Shown: positions 1 through 9,649 of the stretch, in pieces
How the letters are laid out: each line of letters opens with the position of its first letter
Numbering within the stretch: the stretch's first letter is position 1
Origin: Parietaria judaica
Lineage: Eukaryota; Streptophyta; Magnoliopsida; Rosales; Urticaceae
Length of the DNA: 64,000 nucleotides
Direction of reading: 5' to 3'
Assembly: GCA_954871525.1 (NCBI GenBank)
Contig: OX940866.1
Coordinates: forward strand, 15,213,001 to 15,277,000
Notes under the pieces: model-generated
Database searches by the model: none
The model's input: only the letters and a program-made list of their open reading frames with translations
What the model was told of the DNA's origin: nothing
Made by a program: the position numbers and the translations under genes

Positions 1-2464
1 CCTCAAACCAATCGTTTGTGTTATAGAGCAGTAAAGCCTTTCGATTCAAAATAATACTTAAATCAAAGAATTATCTCTTCCAAACCTTCAGAATCTTAGA
101 ATTTTAAGTCAAATAAAAAACCGCTACTTCGTAACCCGTAGCGGTAGTGCCATGGGTGCCTAGCGGCGGATAAGACAATCAATTAGCGGTAAGTAGTTTT
201 GTTCGTAAAATTAAGGTTATTTAGTCATATTTACTAGTGTAATACCTTTTTAAGGTGAAATAAGAACGAGATGATCGAGTGAAATATGCATTGCTTCACA
301 TATGTGTACGAGTGAAAGAGACTTGTTCCATGATCAAACAAAGTTGCTAGTTCCTTTGTCATTCCCATTATCCGCCTACGATCCATCTCACTTACCATTA
401 GTTACTGCGGTGAATTCACTTACGCACACTTACGCTGAAATAGAATAAACGGAGAGAGACACGAATCTTCCCCGTTCAAATTATCTTCCCGCTAGGTAAC
501 CGTTAGGTGTTTAGAAACCACCGCTAGCAGAAGACATAGCGGTATTCTACGTTCACCAAAAGTACTCGAATTAGCGGGTGGCCAAACATATTAACATGCC
601 TCTATTGCATGCAGGTCGTATTAATTACTCCCCCCCCCCCCTCCTTCAACCAATCGTTCGTTTGTGTTATAGAGCAGTAAAGCCTTTCGATTCAAAATAA
701 TACTTAAATCAAAGAATTATCTCTTCCAAACCTTCAGAATCTTAGAATTTTAAGTCAAATAAAAAACCGCTACTTCGTAACCCGTAGCGGTAGTGCCATG
801 GGTGCCTAGCGGCGGATAAGACAATCAATTAGCGGTAAGTAGTTTTGTTCGTAAAATTAAGGTTATTTAGTCATATTTACTAGTGTAATACCTTTTTAAG
901 GTGAAATAAGAACGAGATGATCGAGTGAAATATGCATTGCTTCACATATGTGTACGAGTGAAAGAGTCTTGTTCCATGATCAAACAAAGCTGCTAGTTCC
1001 TTTGTCATTCCCATTATCCGCCTACGATCCATCTCACTTACCATTAGTTGTTGCGGTGAATTCATTTACGCACACTTACTCTAAAATGGAACAAACGGAT
1101 AGAGACACGAATCTTCCCCGTTCAAATTCTCTTCCCGCTAGGTAACCGTTAGGTGTTTAGAAACCACTGCTAGCAGAAGACAAAGCGGTATTCTACGATC
1201 ACCAAAAGTACTCGAATTAGCGGGTGGCCAAACATATTAACATGCCTCTATTGCATGCAGGTCGTATTAATTACTCCCCCCTCCTCAAACCAATCGTTTC
1301 TGTTATAGAGCAGTAAAGCCTTTCGATTCAAAATAATACTTAAATCAAAGAATTATCTCTTCCAAACCTTCAGAATCTTAGAATTTTAAGTCAAATAAAA
1401 AACCTCTACTTCGTAACCCGTAGCGGTAGTGCCATGGGTGCCTAGCGGCGGATAAGACAATCAATTAGCGGTAAGTAGTTTTGTTCGTAAAATTAAGGTT
1501 ATTTAGTCATATTTACTAGTGTAATACCTTTTTAAGGTGAAATAAGAACGAGATGATCGAGTGAAATATGCATTGCTTCACATATGTGTACGAGTGAAAG
1601 AGACTTGTTCCATGATCAAACAAAGTTGCTAGTTCCTTTGTCATTCCCATTATCCGCCTACGATCCATCTCACTTACCATTAGTTATTGCGGTGAATTCA
1701 TTTACGCACACTTACGCTGAAATAGAATAAACGGAGAGAGACACGAATCTTCCCCATTCAAATTCTCTTCCCGCTAGGTAACCGTTAGGTGTTTAGAAAC
1801 CACCGCTAGCAGAAGACATAGCGGTATTCTACGATCACCAAAAGTACTCGAATTAGCGGGTGGCCAAACATATTAACGTGCCTCTATTGCATGCAGGTCG
1901 TATTAATTACTCCCCCCTTCCTCCAACCAATCGTTTGTGTTATAGAGCAGTAAAGCCTTTCGATTCAAAATAATACTTAAATCAAAGAGTTATCTCTTCC
2001 AAACCTTCAGAATCTCAGAATTTTAAGTCAAATAAAAAACCGCTACTTCGTAACCCGTAGCGGTAGTGCCATGGGTGCCTAGCGGCGGATAAGACAATCA
2101 ATTAGCGGTAAGTAGTTTTGTTCGTAAAATTAAGGTTATTTATTCATATTTACTAGTGTAATACCTTTTTAAGGTGAAATAAGAACGAGATGATCGAGTG
2201 AAATATGCATTGCTTCACATATGTGTACGAGTGAAAGAGACTTGTTCCATGATCAAACAAAGTTGCTAGTTCCTTTGTCATTCTCATTATCCGCCTACGA
2301 TCCATCTCACTTACCATTAGTTGTTGCGGTGAATTCATTTACGCACACTTACGCTGAAATGGAACAAACGGATAGAGACACGAATCTTCCCCGTTCAAAT
2401 TCTCGTCCCGCTAGGTAACCGTAGGTGTTTAGAAACCACCGCTAGCAGAAGACATAGCGGTAAG
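1..2464. repeat. Tandem satellite, ~637-646 bp unit, about 3.8 copies
   Basis: The same block recurs with its anchor (ttatagagcagtaaagcc) at about 21, 667, 1303 and 1940, giving periods of 646, 636 and 637 bp. The fourth copy stops at about 2464, roughly 115 bp short of a full unit. The first copy starts at the window edge, so the array continues to the left. Copies differ by scattered substitutions and by the length of a C run at the unit junction (for example 630-642). Each unit holds an inverted repeat, CCGCTAC-10 nt-GTAGCGG, followed by more TAGCGG motifs. A short reading frame of about 65 codons is open in copies 2 and 4 but has a stop in copies 1 and 3, so I do not treat it as a gene. 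Confidence 0.93.
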
Positions 2465-2758
2465 AGGATTATAAGTACCAAAATACCCTTTTATCGATAC
2501 AAATAGAAGAAAACCCTAAAATTGTCAAGGTGAGATATAACAACAATAACAGAGCAGGTTTGATTGTCATACAATATAATAGTTGTAAAGATTAAAATAC
2601 AAAATGGTTCAACATGTCTTTGTTTTAAAACACCATACCGCGTACCAGGCAAATACTCACTTGAAGAACATCCATAAAACGACAAAGAAAGTTACGAACA
2701 TTAGTTTTCCCCAACTGATGAACTCATAGTAGTTTCGTCGTTCTAGTATTTGAATTGC
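2465..2758. other. Short intergenic stretch, nothing recognised
   Basis: Between the satellite edge and the GRF gene I see only AT-rich DNA with one weak minus-strand open frame (2491-2685) that has no recognisable domain. It could be the 3' UTR and downstream region of the GRF gene. Confidence 0.5.
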
Positions 2759-3056
2759 TTAAAGGTTATCAGTTTGTGGAATTGGTTCTGGATCTACCCA
2801 ATCAAAGTATCCGCAATTATCTTTTCCCTGATGGCAAGCAAAATACCCAAAATCACAACATTATCTAAATTTCAGTGACCAAGTATAAAGTCGTCATGAA
2901 TGAACGTACCTTCATCTTCGAACAACACCTGAATCTTCTTTTTGGATTCTTCCACGTGTTTGATGTTAAGACTATCGTGCTGTTGCCGCATTTGCAAACA
3001 CACCGTCGATCCTTCTGAGTTGGAGAAGTGCTTGAACTATCGGCAAGGTCGGACAT
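2759..3056 (-). CDS. Small GRF-type zinc finger protein, two exons, 71 aa
   Basis: Two minus-strand exons form a complete GRF zinc finger. Exon 1 is 3056-2910 (49 codons, phase 0) and exon 2 is 2827-2759 (22 codons plus TAA). They are separated by an 82-bp intron with donor AAG|GTACGT and acceptor CAG|GGA. The protein has a Ser/Thr-rich start, then Cys-x-Cys-Gly, a TSNTWKNPKRRFRCC segment, and after the splice the DNCGYFDWVD core. These are the four Cys ligands and aromatic core of GRF fingers (PF06839), which bind single-stranded nucleic acid in several DNA-repair and RNA proteins. Plant genomes carry many stand-alone GRF proteins, usually with a C-terminal coiled coil or membrane helix. This copy stops about 10 residues after the finger, so it is minimal. 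Function is unknown, and expression cannot be judged from sequence. Confidence 0.72.
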
Positions 3057-3404
3057 TGTAGAGCTGCTAAGGTCGAAAGTAGATCTACAATTTCCGGGCT
3101 TTCTTGTGATCTGGTGACGTGGGTGCCTTTACTTTATAGTTGAGTTTCTAACCGTTGGTGACTTGGGTTCTACATATAGAAATACTACTATTCGTATTGG
3201 TAGCGGTAAATTAACGTAAATTAGTAGCGGTAACAAAGTAAAGCAATATGTACTAATTAGAAATACTAATATTAGCATTGGTAGTGGTAACGAATTGAAG
3301 CAACTTATATTAGCAGCGTAACAAAGTAAAGCAAGTTATATTACTAGCGGTAACAAAGTAAAGCAACTTATATTAGTAGCAGTTACAAAACAAAGTTATA
3401 CTAT
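3057..3404. repeat. Degenerate minisatellite with TAGCGGTAAC core
   Basis: From about 3190 to 3400 a unit of roughly 40-45 bp recurs four or five times with drift. It is built on ttagtagcggtaac followed by aaagtaaagcaa. Variants include gtagtggtaac and tagcagcgtaac. No coding potential is seen. The core is the same TAGCGGTA motif that fills the other spacers of the 1-11.2 kb block. Confidence 0.7.
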
Positions 3405-4330
3405 CAATCGTAAACTGCCGCCAGCTCCTTTTCGCGACGGAGAGCCTTCCGGACAGACGCCGCGTAGGGACGACTGCTCTCGCTCGTGCGGACCAGGGGC
3501 GACAGATACGGCGTCCGCGGGCCAACGTCCAAAAGAAGAGGACCATCGGGATCGACGTTTCCCTAGCCCATCCGTAACCCGGAGTTCTGGTCGGCTCTAG
3601 GAGGGAAGGGCCCCATGCGAGCCCATTAATAGAAAAGACCTGCATCCCGTAAATTACGGTAGCTTGTCAACTTGCCTAAGATACGCTGACTTGGAGGGAG
3701 CCTGGCGATAAAGGTGGCATATTTCCTATATTTCTCTTGACAATCGAAGGATGCAAAGGTCCACGTCGGATTGGTGGTATAATCCTGCAACTCCTCGGGC
3801 CCTGCCACAAAGAAGTACCGACTCGGTACTCGGTTAGGTGAGTTGGCTTCTCTGTAGAGCACGGGTCCCATATGGCGAAGCCAGGGCCTCTCCGTGAGTG
3901 TGTAGAAGCCGCCTCCATGTTCCTTCAATCCAACCATACTCAAAATATTATTCTCCGTTGGACGCGGCAATCCGACGTGGTATGCGAGGACATACAGCGC
4001 CGCAATGATCTGGTAGCCCTCCGGGACAAGTTGGAATGGGGCCATACCATTAACCTTCAAAATCGCTATATACTCCGGTGCCAGGGGGAACGTCACCCCC
4101 GCCTCCAAGTGTTCGCGGCTCCATGCCGAGTAAGTTCGGCCATCGTCGTGCTTGTAGGTATGGTCGTACTTGCGATGAACCTTGTTGGGCAAAATATCCT
4201 TCCGGTCTTCATCATCAAACTTGTCGGGCAATATCACCTTCACTAGCCCCCCTTCAAAGCCATAAAAACGGGCAATGTCACTCAATATCACTTCATCAGT
4301 GAGTGGAAGAATCCTTTTTTCTCGGTTCAT
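3405..4330 (-). pseudogene. Putative gypsy-type transposase-like protein (PF04195-like), broken
   Basis: An open minus-strand frame starts at the ATG at 4330 (the frame is open further upstream, to 4474) and runs to a TAA at 3626-3628. The same frame then continues through a TAG about 20 codons later to a terminal TGA at 3405-3407. The N-terminal half has the arrangement seen in the plant family annotated as putative gypsy-type transposon or transposase-like proteins: a segment ending FPLAPEYIAILKVNGM, then APFQLVPEGYQIIAALYVL, then a C-terminal tract rich in Tyr, Phe and Trp. Composition after the stops (basic, YAASVRKALRREKEL) still looks coding, which suggests nonsense mutations rather than a natural end. 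I recognise the family by its overall pattern, not by a catalytic motif, so the name is tentative. Confidence 0.5.
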
Positions 4331-4393
4331 TGTAGAGAGTAATGGCGATTTACTCAGGGAAAAAGAGAAATAAGTATAGAGACTTATGGTCAG

Positions 4394-5040
4394 AGAGCTC
4401 GTAGCAGTTACCGAGACATCGATCAATTCAAACGTGATTGATTGCGTTTTGTAGCGGTAATCAATTATGATCATGATTTTACTATTAGAAATCTCAAACG
4501 TGTTTGATAGAGGTCGTAGCAGTTACCGAGACATCGAGCAACTCAACCGTCACAAAAAAAGGCGTGATCAGATCTGTAGCGGTAATGATTACGTCATGGA
4601 AAATCTCAAGAGCCGCTTTAATTAAGCGCAGTTCGGAGTTGCTATTTGATAGGACGTGTCAATCGGTGTCTAAAACACGTGGCATGCAATAGCTTTATAA
4701 GAACTAGCGGTATGGTTAGAGCTCGTAGCAGTTGGACCGTCACAACAAAAAGGCGGGATCAAATCTGTAGCGGTAATGATTACGTTTGGGAAAATCTCAA
4801 GAGCTTTAATTAAGCGCAGTTTAGATTTGCTATTATAAAGGACGTGTCCATCGTCGTCTTACAAACACGTGGCATGTAAGAGCTGTATAACAACTAGCGG
4901 GATCATGAGCAACTAGCGGTATGGATAGAGCTCGTTGTAGTTACCGAGACACCGAGCAACTCAACTGTCACAACAAAAAGGCGGGATCAGATTTGTAGCA
5001 GTTATGATTTGCTATTTGAAAGGACGTGACCGTCGGTGTC
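4394..5040. repeat. ~208-bp tandem repeat upstream of the F-box gene
   Basis: A block starting agctcgtagcagtt and containing gtagcggtaatgattacg, tttaattaagcgcagt and cacgtggcatg recurs at about 4511, 4718 and 4927 (periods about 207 and 209), with a partial copy from about 4394. The last copy runs to within 65 bp of the F-box start codon. Each unit ends in an ACACGTGGCATG segment followed by a TATA-like ctttataa or ctgtataa, so the repeat may multiply promoter elements. That role is inferred. Confidence 0.8.
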
Positions 5041-5104
5041 TATTAAAAAGATGGTTCTAACCCCACATTGGTCAGGTTCTCAAATTGTAATATCAGAAAT
5101 TACA

Positions 5105-5956
5105 ATGGAATACACGTCGGAGGACCTTCCCGAAGACCTTGTGTTCCACAAGATCCTGGCCGAACTGCCGGCAAAAATTCTGATGCGATTAAAGAGCGTC
5201 TCGAAACGTTGGCTGGCAAGAATATCAGGGGGGGACTCGATGTTCATCAACAATCATCAAATTCGTCAGCGGACCAGATACGGCCCACTCCTGATTGCCG
5301 CCTCCAAACGGGACTACCAACAGGTAATACTGCTGCTCTCCGGCCAAAGGGTGACGGACATCGACGTGTCGTATCTTCATGCAGAAGATTACGAACACTT
5401 CGACGTAGTAGGCTCCTGCAACGGCTTGATATGCCTGTCGTTCGGGGCACAGGAGACGAGACTCGTGCTTTGGAATCCAGCGACTCGGCAAGTGAGGCGG
5501 CTTCCCGTTCCAGCACCCTACTCACATGTCTTTCATGATAATGGGGTGTTACGTTTCACGTATGACGTCACTATCAACGACTACAAGATCGTCCGACTAT
5601 GCGCAGCCAAGGATTTGCTTTCCGTATGCGCACAAGTGTTCTCCAAAAGCGGACTTGCATGGATAGACTGTGGGTCCTTGACACTACCAGAAGAGCTTCG
5701 TTGGCCACGGCACACGGTGACAGTGGACGGGGTACTTTATTGGGCGGTGCTGATTAAGCCCGGGCAAAATGAATCATCATTCATTTCCTTTGACTGGCGG
5801 GACGAGGTGCTTCGTCTCGAGGAAAATCCACCCATGCTTCCGACGGTAGAACGGCCGGCGATGGAGTACTGGTGGAGAAATGTATGGGGCGCGGAAAATG
5901 ACATGTACGTTAAGCCCGCCCATGATTACGTGGAGAGCTTAGTCTCTGTATTTTGA
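5105..5956 (+). CDS. F-box protein with F-box-associated domain, single exon
   Basis: Single-exon open frame. I start at the ATG at 5105, because the F-box follows at once (LPEDLVFHKILAELPAKIL, then LKSVSKRWLARI); an in-frame ATG at 5036 would add 23 residues inside the tandem repeat. The product is 283 aa. The F-box at residues 5-45 is the surface that binds the SKP1-like subunit of SCF ubiquitin ligases. The rest resembles the plant F-box-associated domain: VVGSCNGLICLS near residue 105, LWNPATRQVRRLP near 130, and a beta-rich tail with VDGVLYW. These match hallmark positions of the FBA family (GSCNGLL, WNPSTRE, NGxLYW). The family usually runs to 350-400 aa, so the C-terminus is somewhat short and ends in VSVF. 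The target protein is unknown. Such genes are highly expanded and fast-evolving in plants. Confidence 0.85.
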   Translation: MEYTSEDLPEDLVFHKILAELPAKILMRLKSVSKRWLARISGGDSMFINNHQIRQRTRYGPLLIAASKRDYQQVILLLSGQRVTDIDVSYLHAEDYEHFDVVGSCNGLICLSFGAQETRLVLWNPATRQVRRLPVPAPYSHVFHDNGVLRFTYDVTINDYKIVRLCAAKDLLSVCAQVFSKSGLAWIDCGSLTLPEELRWPRHTVTVDGVLYWAVLIKPGQNESSFISFDWRDEVLRLEENPPMLPTVERPAMEYWWRNVWGAENDMYVKPAHDYVESLVSVF

Positions 5957-6465
5957 TTATTTGGTGCATATTAGTTATGTATAGCGGTTGTAAGATTTCT
6001 TGCTTATTAGTTATGTATAGCGGCTATAAGGTTTCTTGCTTGTTAGCGCAACAACTTTGTATAGCGGTAACCTAATTACGTCGTATTAGTTATGTCGTAT
6101 GTATCACGCTTTGTAATAGCGGTAAAATATAGTTTTTGTTAGCGGTAGATCAGCGGTTGTTAAAAAACATTAATATGAAGTTTCTGTTTATGGCTTGACT
6201 GTTTAAATTTAAGTGTATTATCTCGAACGTATAGCGGTAGACGCACACTTGGTAATAGCGGTATCACAACGGGCGAATCATTTTACTTGCGGTATCACTA
6301 GGGGGATTAATAAATATGTTATACAGATTGGCAAAACAAGTGAATAAAACAAGGTGAATAGAGAACATACTCGTCCAAAGTAATAAGCATAGTTACCACA
6401 TACTCGTCCAAACAAAATAGGTAAAAAAACGTAGTTAAAATATTACAGAGCTTATAGTCTTTGTT
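5957..6465. repeat. TAGCGG-motif-rich spacer
   Basis: This noncoding stretch carries about eight TAGCGG motifs, for example tagcggttg, tagcggcta, tagcggtaacc and tagcggtag. Near 5970-6060 they sit in a short tandem of about 40 bp with the shared phrase tttcttgctt.ttag. No gene is visible. It separates the 3' ends of the convergent F-box gene and Ulp1-like fragment. Confidence 0.7.
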
Positions 6466-7690
6466 CTAAAGTCGAAACGACCAATTCGTCCAGATTTCCA
6501 TCGCGTATCGGGCCCGGTCTGAAGGTACTAAACGGTCAACCATCGAGAAAGGGAAGTTGTCGGTCATGTCTAGTTCTATGAACTTCATAGCAAATATTCC
6601 AGAGTCGACAGCCCTGGTCGAACCTGGCCCTTCACTGTACATCCATGTCCAATGCCGGTTCTTGAGATGTGCACGCTGGGGTAATGCAGTCAAGTTTGAC
6701 GCTTCCAAAATCCAAGGAAAGTACATTTGTAGATCCTGCAATATAATTGACATACTATGTTCACTACCGTAGTTCGTCTTGGGAACAAAGAGTGTAAACC
6801 GCGCTGTTTCAAAATCGGCTCTGCATGCTATCCATTGATCGTCAAACATGATCGGGAAGTACAGCTTGTCCACGTATGCCCACGCTCGGCCGTAAAACCT
6901 TGGTAAGTTTCCTGATACCCAATCTACAGACCCAAAATCTGATACTTCCAGTGCACCGCTACGGATTTTCCCAGCAATGATAGTCAGTTGGACCATGAAG
7001 GTAGTATCGACAACAGCGATTGAATCAGAACTGGGAATACTCCCGGGAAAAGTTATTAGTCGCTTACGGAGCCCGTAAGTGATCTCATCGATGATCTGCA
7101 TTTAATATCAATGAATTGGTAACAACAAACAAAAATAAAATAAATATAGAAATATTGCCATCGAAGAATTATTACCTCATCGTGCAGCGACCCATCACGG
7201 TCGATTATGGTCTGGTAAAAGGCCCGGTCGTATGTTCTGATACCACATACCCACGGCGTTGAAGTGTCGCGGTCCAACCAACTGGTGAACATGCGTAAGA
7301 GGTGCTTCGGTGCTGGTGAGAGAGGCAATAGATCCGGGTAACAAGCATTATCTCCATCTGAGTCCGAGTCATCGCCATTTTGAACATCTTCAAAACCAGG
7401 CTCAGCATCTTCACCTCCTTCAGGCGCAGCATCTTCACCTCCAGGCTCACCATCTTCAGCGGCAGCTTCACCATCTGACTCACCCCCAGACGCACCATCT
7501 TCACTTTCAGACTCTCCATCTGCCTCACCTCCATCCTCACCGCCGTTCTCAGTCTCCATGTCAGTCTCCACTACTTCCATCTCGTCGTCATTCTCCTCTT
7601 TAAACCCCGGCGGTGGTTGCGGTGAATCTGGTTGCGGGCTTCCCCGTCGCTGGACGATCCGTGAACCGCGTTCTATTATACATAGCAGTA
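6466..7690 (-). pseudogene. Ulp1-like cysteine protease domain with acidic linker, triad lost
   Basis: Two minus-strand exons: about 7690-7176 and 7095-6466 (stop TAG 6466-6468), with donor GATGAG|GTAAT and acceptor TGCAG|ATC, both phase 0. The first exon encodes a phrase like ERGSRIVQRR, then about 80 residues of Asp/Glu/Gly-rich acidic linker. The second has the layout of the C-terminal Ulp1 (SUMO protease) domain that plant DUF1985 proteins often carry. The catalytic His-Trp pair is replaced by Gln-Trp (DDQWIACRADF), the strand that normally ends in the catalytic Asp reads FTLFVPKT, and the Asp-Cys-Gly site reads VDSGIFAMKFIE with Ser for Cys. The peptidase is therefore predicted inactive. 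The upstream 5' module (7675-8130) does not splice in frame to this exon in any way I could find, so I treat it as a 5'-deleted fragment. Confidence 0.55.
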
Positions 7691-8130
7691 AAAATGTATA
7701 TAGGGAGCAATGGTAAACCGCTATCGGTAATATACAACGGGGTGTAAATAGATAGCTAGCGGCAATTCTAAAAACCATAACGGTAATGCAGTATAGATAG
7801 CCGTATTGCATGAATAGGTACAGAACAACCCCTGCACTCGTTCTTCTTCGTAAACCACAATGTATAGTATATTGCATGTAAAATAAGTAAACATTAACAT
7901 CATTACGAGTCAAAATAGTTCGCAAAGCATAGGTTTCTCAAAGAATAAACATTTACCTCCATTTATGTGGCTTTGGGGACGATGAAGACGATGATCGGAG
8001 AAACTCGTCGCTGAAAGGATCGTCCTTCGCCGGGAAAGCAAAGAGAGGAAAGCCTCGTTGCTCGAAGTCGTTTGCGAAGCAGAAGAACGAGAAGTTCCGT
8101 TTAGTAGACAATTGAATGCATACATTTATT
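7675..8130 (-). repeat. 5' module of the DUF1985 gene family, copy A
   Basis: This segment is a direct repeat of 10965-11420. From the minus strand it includes an upstream open stretch (FANDFEQRGFPLFAFPAK), the sequence aaATGGAG|gtaaat at 7957-7962, and an intron-like part with several TAGCGG motifs that ends at tatgtataatag. In copy B the ATGGAG splices cleanly onto DUF1985 exon 2. Here the sequence beyond tatgtataatag is the Ulp1-like fragment in a different phase. The repeat is well conserved, with single-base differences every 10-20 bp. Confidence 0.8.
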
Positions 8131-8179
8131 TCTTCGATTTGATACAAAACCACCAAATTAATGGTCCTAGTAAATATAA

Positions 8180-9170
8180 GGGTAAACTGTGGCTAATGTA
8201 CCCAATGTTTGATTTTCTGCGGATTATGTACACAATGTTTATTTTCGGCGGCTAATGTACCCAATGTTTGATCCGTTAGATATTTTCGTGTTTTCCGTCA
8301 GTTGACCGTTAGAGATGATTCCTCCTCTATAGGTACACTTTTCGTATTTTTGACATAACTCACTCATATTTTGTCCAAATTTTATGCACGACATATGGTT
8401 GGAAAGATAAGAGATAGATCTACAACTTTGGAATTTTAAGTTTTGTAAAAATAGGTTTTGAAAAATATGAAATTTTAATTACAACGTAAAACTGGACATT
8501 AGTTTAATCCAAAATATTTGTTTAGAGCAAATTTTAATATACTTAATGATTTTTTATGATAAAACGTAAAACTAAAAAGTTGTAGATAAATGTTTTATCT
8601 TTCCAACGGGTGTTTATTTATAAATTTTGGACAAAAAATAAGTGAGTTATGCCAAAAATAGGAAAGATTATTTTACATCACATATTTCATATTTTTGGCA
8701 TAACTCACACATTTTTTGTCACAAATTTATAAATAAACACCCGTTAGAAAGATAAAAAACTTATCTATAACCTTTTAGTTTTACGTTACATCATAAAAAG
8801 TCATTAAGTATATTAAAATTTTCTCGAATCAAATATTTTGAATTAAACTAATCTCCAATTTTACATTGTATTTGAAATTTCGTATTTTTATAAAACTTAT
8901 TTTACAAAACTTAAAACACCAAAGTTGTAGATCTATCTCTTATCTTTCCAACCATATGTCGTACATAAAATTTGGACAAAAAATGAGTGAGTTATGTCAA
9001 AAATACGAAAAGTGTACCTATAGAGGAGGAATCATCTCTAACGGTCAACTGACGGAAAACACGAAAATATCTAACGGATCAAACATTGGGTACATTAGCC
9101 GCCGAAAATAAACATTGTGTACATAATCCGCAGAAAATCAAACATTGGGTACATTAGCCGCAGTTTACCC
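8180..9170. mobile_element. Palindromic (fold-back) element FB1, 991 bp
   Basis: The two halves are near-perfect inverted copies: gggtaaactgtggctaatgtaccc at the left end mirrors gggtacattagccgcagtttaccc at the right end. The match runs inward through tagagatgattcctcctctata and the ggttggaaagataag stretch to a centre near 8675. Each arm is roughly 490 bp with almost no loop. No open frame looks coding. The ends share GGGTAAAC...GTACCCAATGTTTG with the other palindromic elements of this window. I could not find a convincing target duplication (left taaatataa, right gtttaaccg). The element lies between the copy A 5' module and the DUF1985 gene. Confidence 0.88.
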
Positions 9171-9649
9171 GTTTAACCGCATATTTGAAGTCGTTCCCGT
9201 CATTAATTTTTACATTTATACCGCCGTATATGCTCGTCATTAACTTTAATATTTATCCCCGTCATTAATTTTTACATTTATACCGCCATATATACTAGTC
9301 ATTAATTTTGATATTTATCCCCGTCATTATTTTATATGTCATTTATCCCGGCATACATATTCGTATTTTATATGTATATGTACACCACTATATAAAATAA
9401 CGAATTTACTAGCGGTAATAGCAAATTTACTACCGTTAATAACAAATTTCTTGAATATTGATAGCGGTAGCACAACGTCTATAACGACAATAACAAATTT
9501 ACTAGCGGTAATAACAACAATGTTGCGGGAATTAAAATACTACTAGCAGGAATTTAAATACTACTAGCGGGAATCAAAATATAGTTTAAATACACGTTTA
9601 ATTGATAACGGTAATATTAAACATACTAGTCCAAAACATAGTTTAAATT
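9171..9649. repeat. 62-bp minisatellite and TAGCGG-rich spacer
   Basis: Between about 9199 and 9360 a 62-bp unit (cgtcattaatttttacatttataccgcc..., then atttatcccc) recurs about 2.6 times. After it, 9400-9600 carries several ctagcggtaata/ctagcgggaat motifs. No gene is visible. This is downstream (3') of the DUF1985 gene. Confidence 0.75.

Noticed and set aside
880..2418. Recurring 61-65-codon open frames in the satellite
   Set aside because: They exist in some copies but are broken in others and have no start context or domain, as expected for a noncoding tandem repeat.
7310..7603. Plus-strand His/Leu/Gln-rich frame opposite the acidic linker
   Set aside because: It is the antisense shadow of a GAA/GGT-rich acidic coding region.
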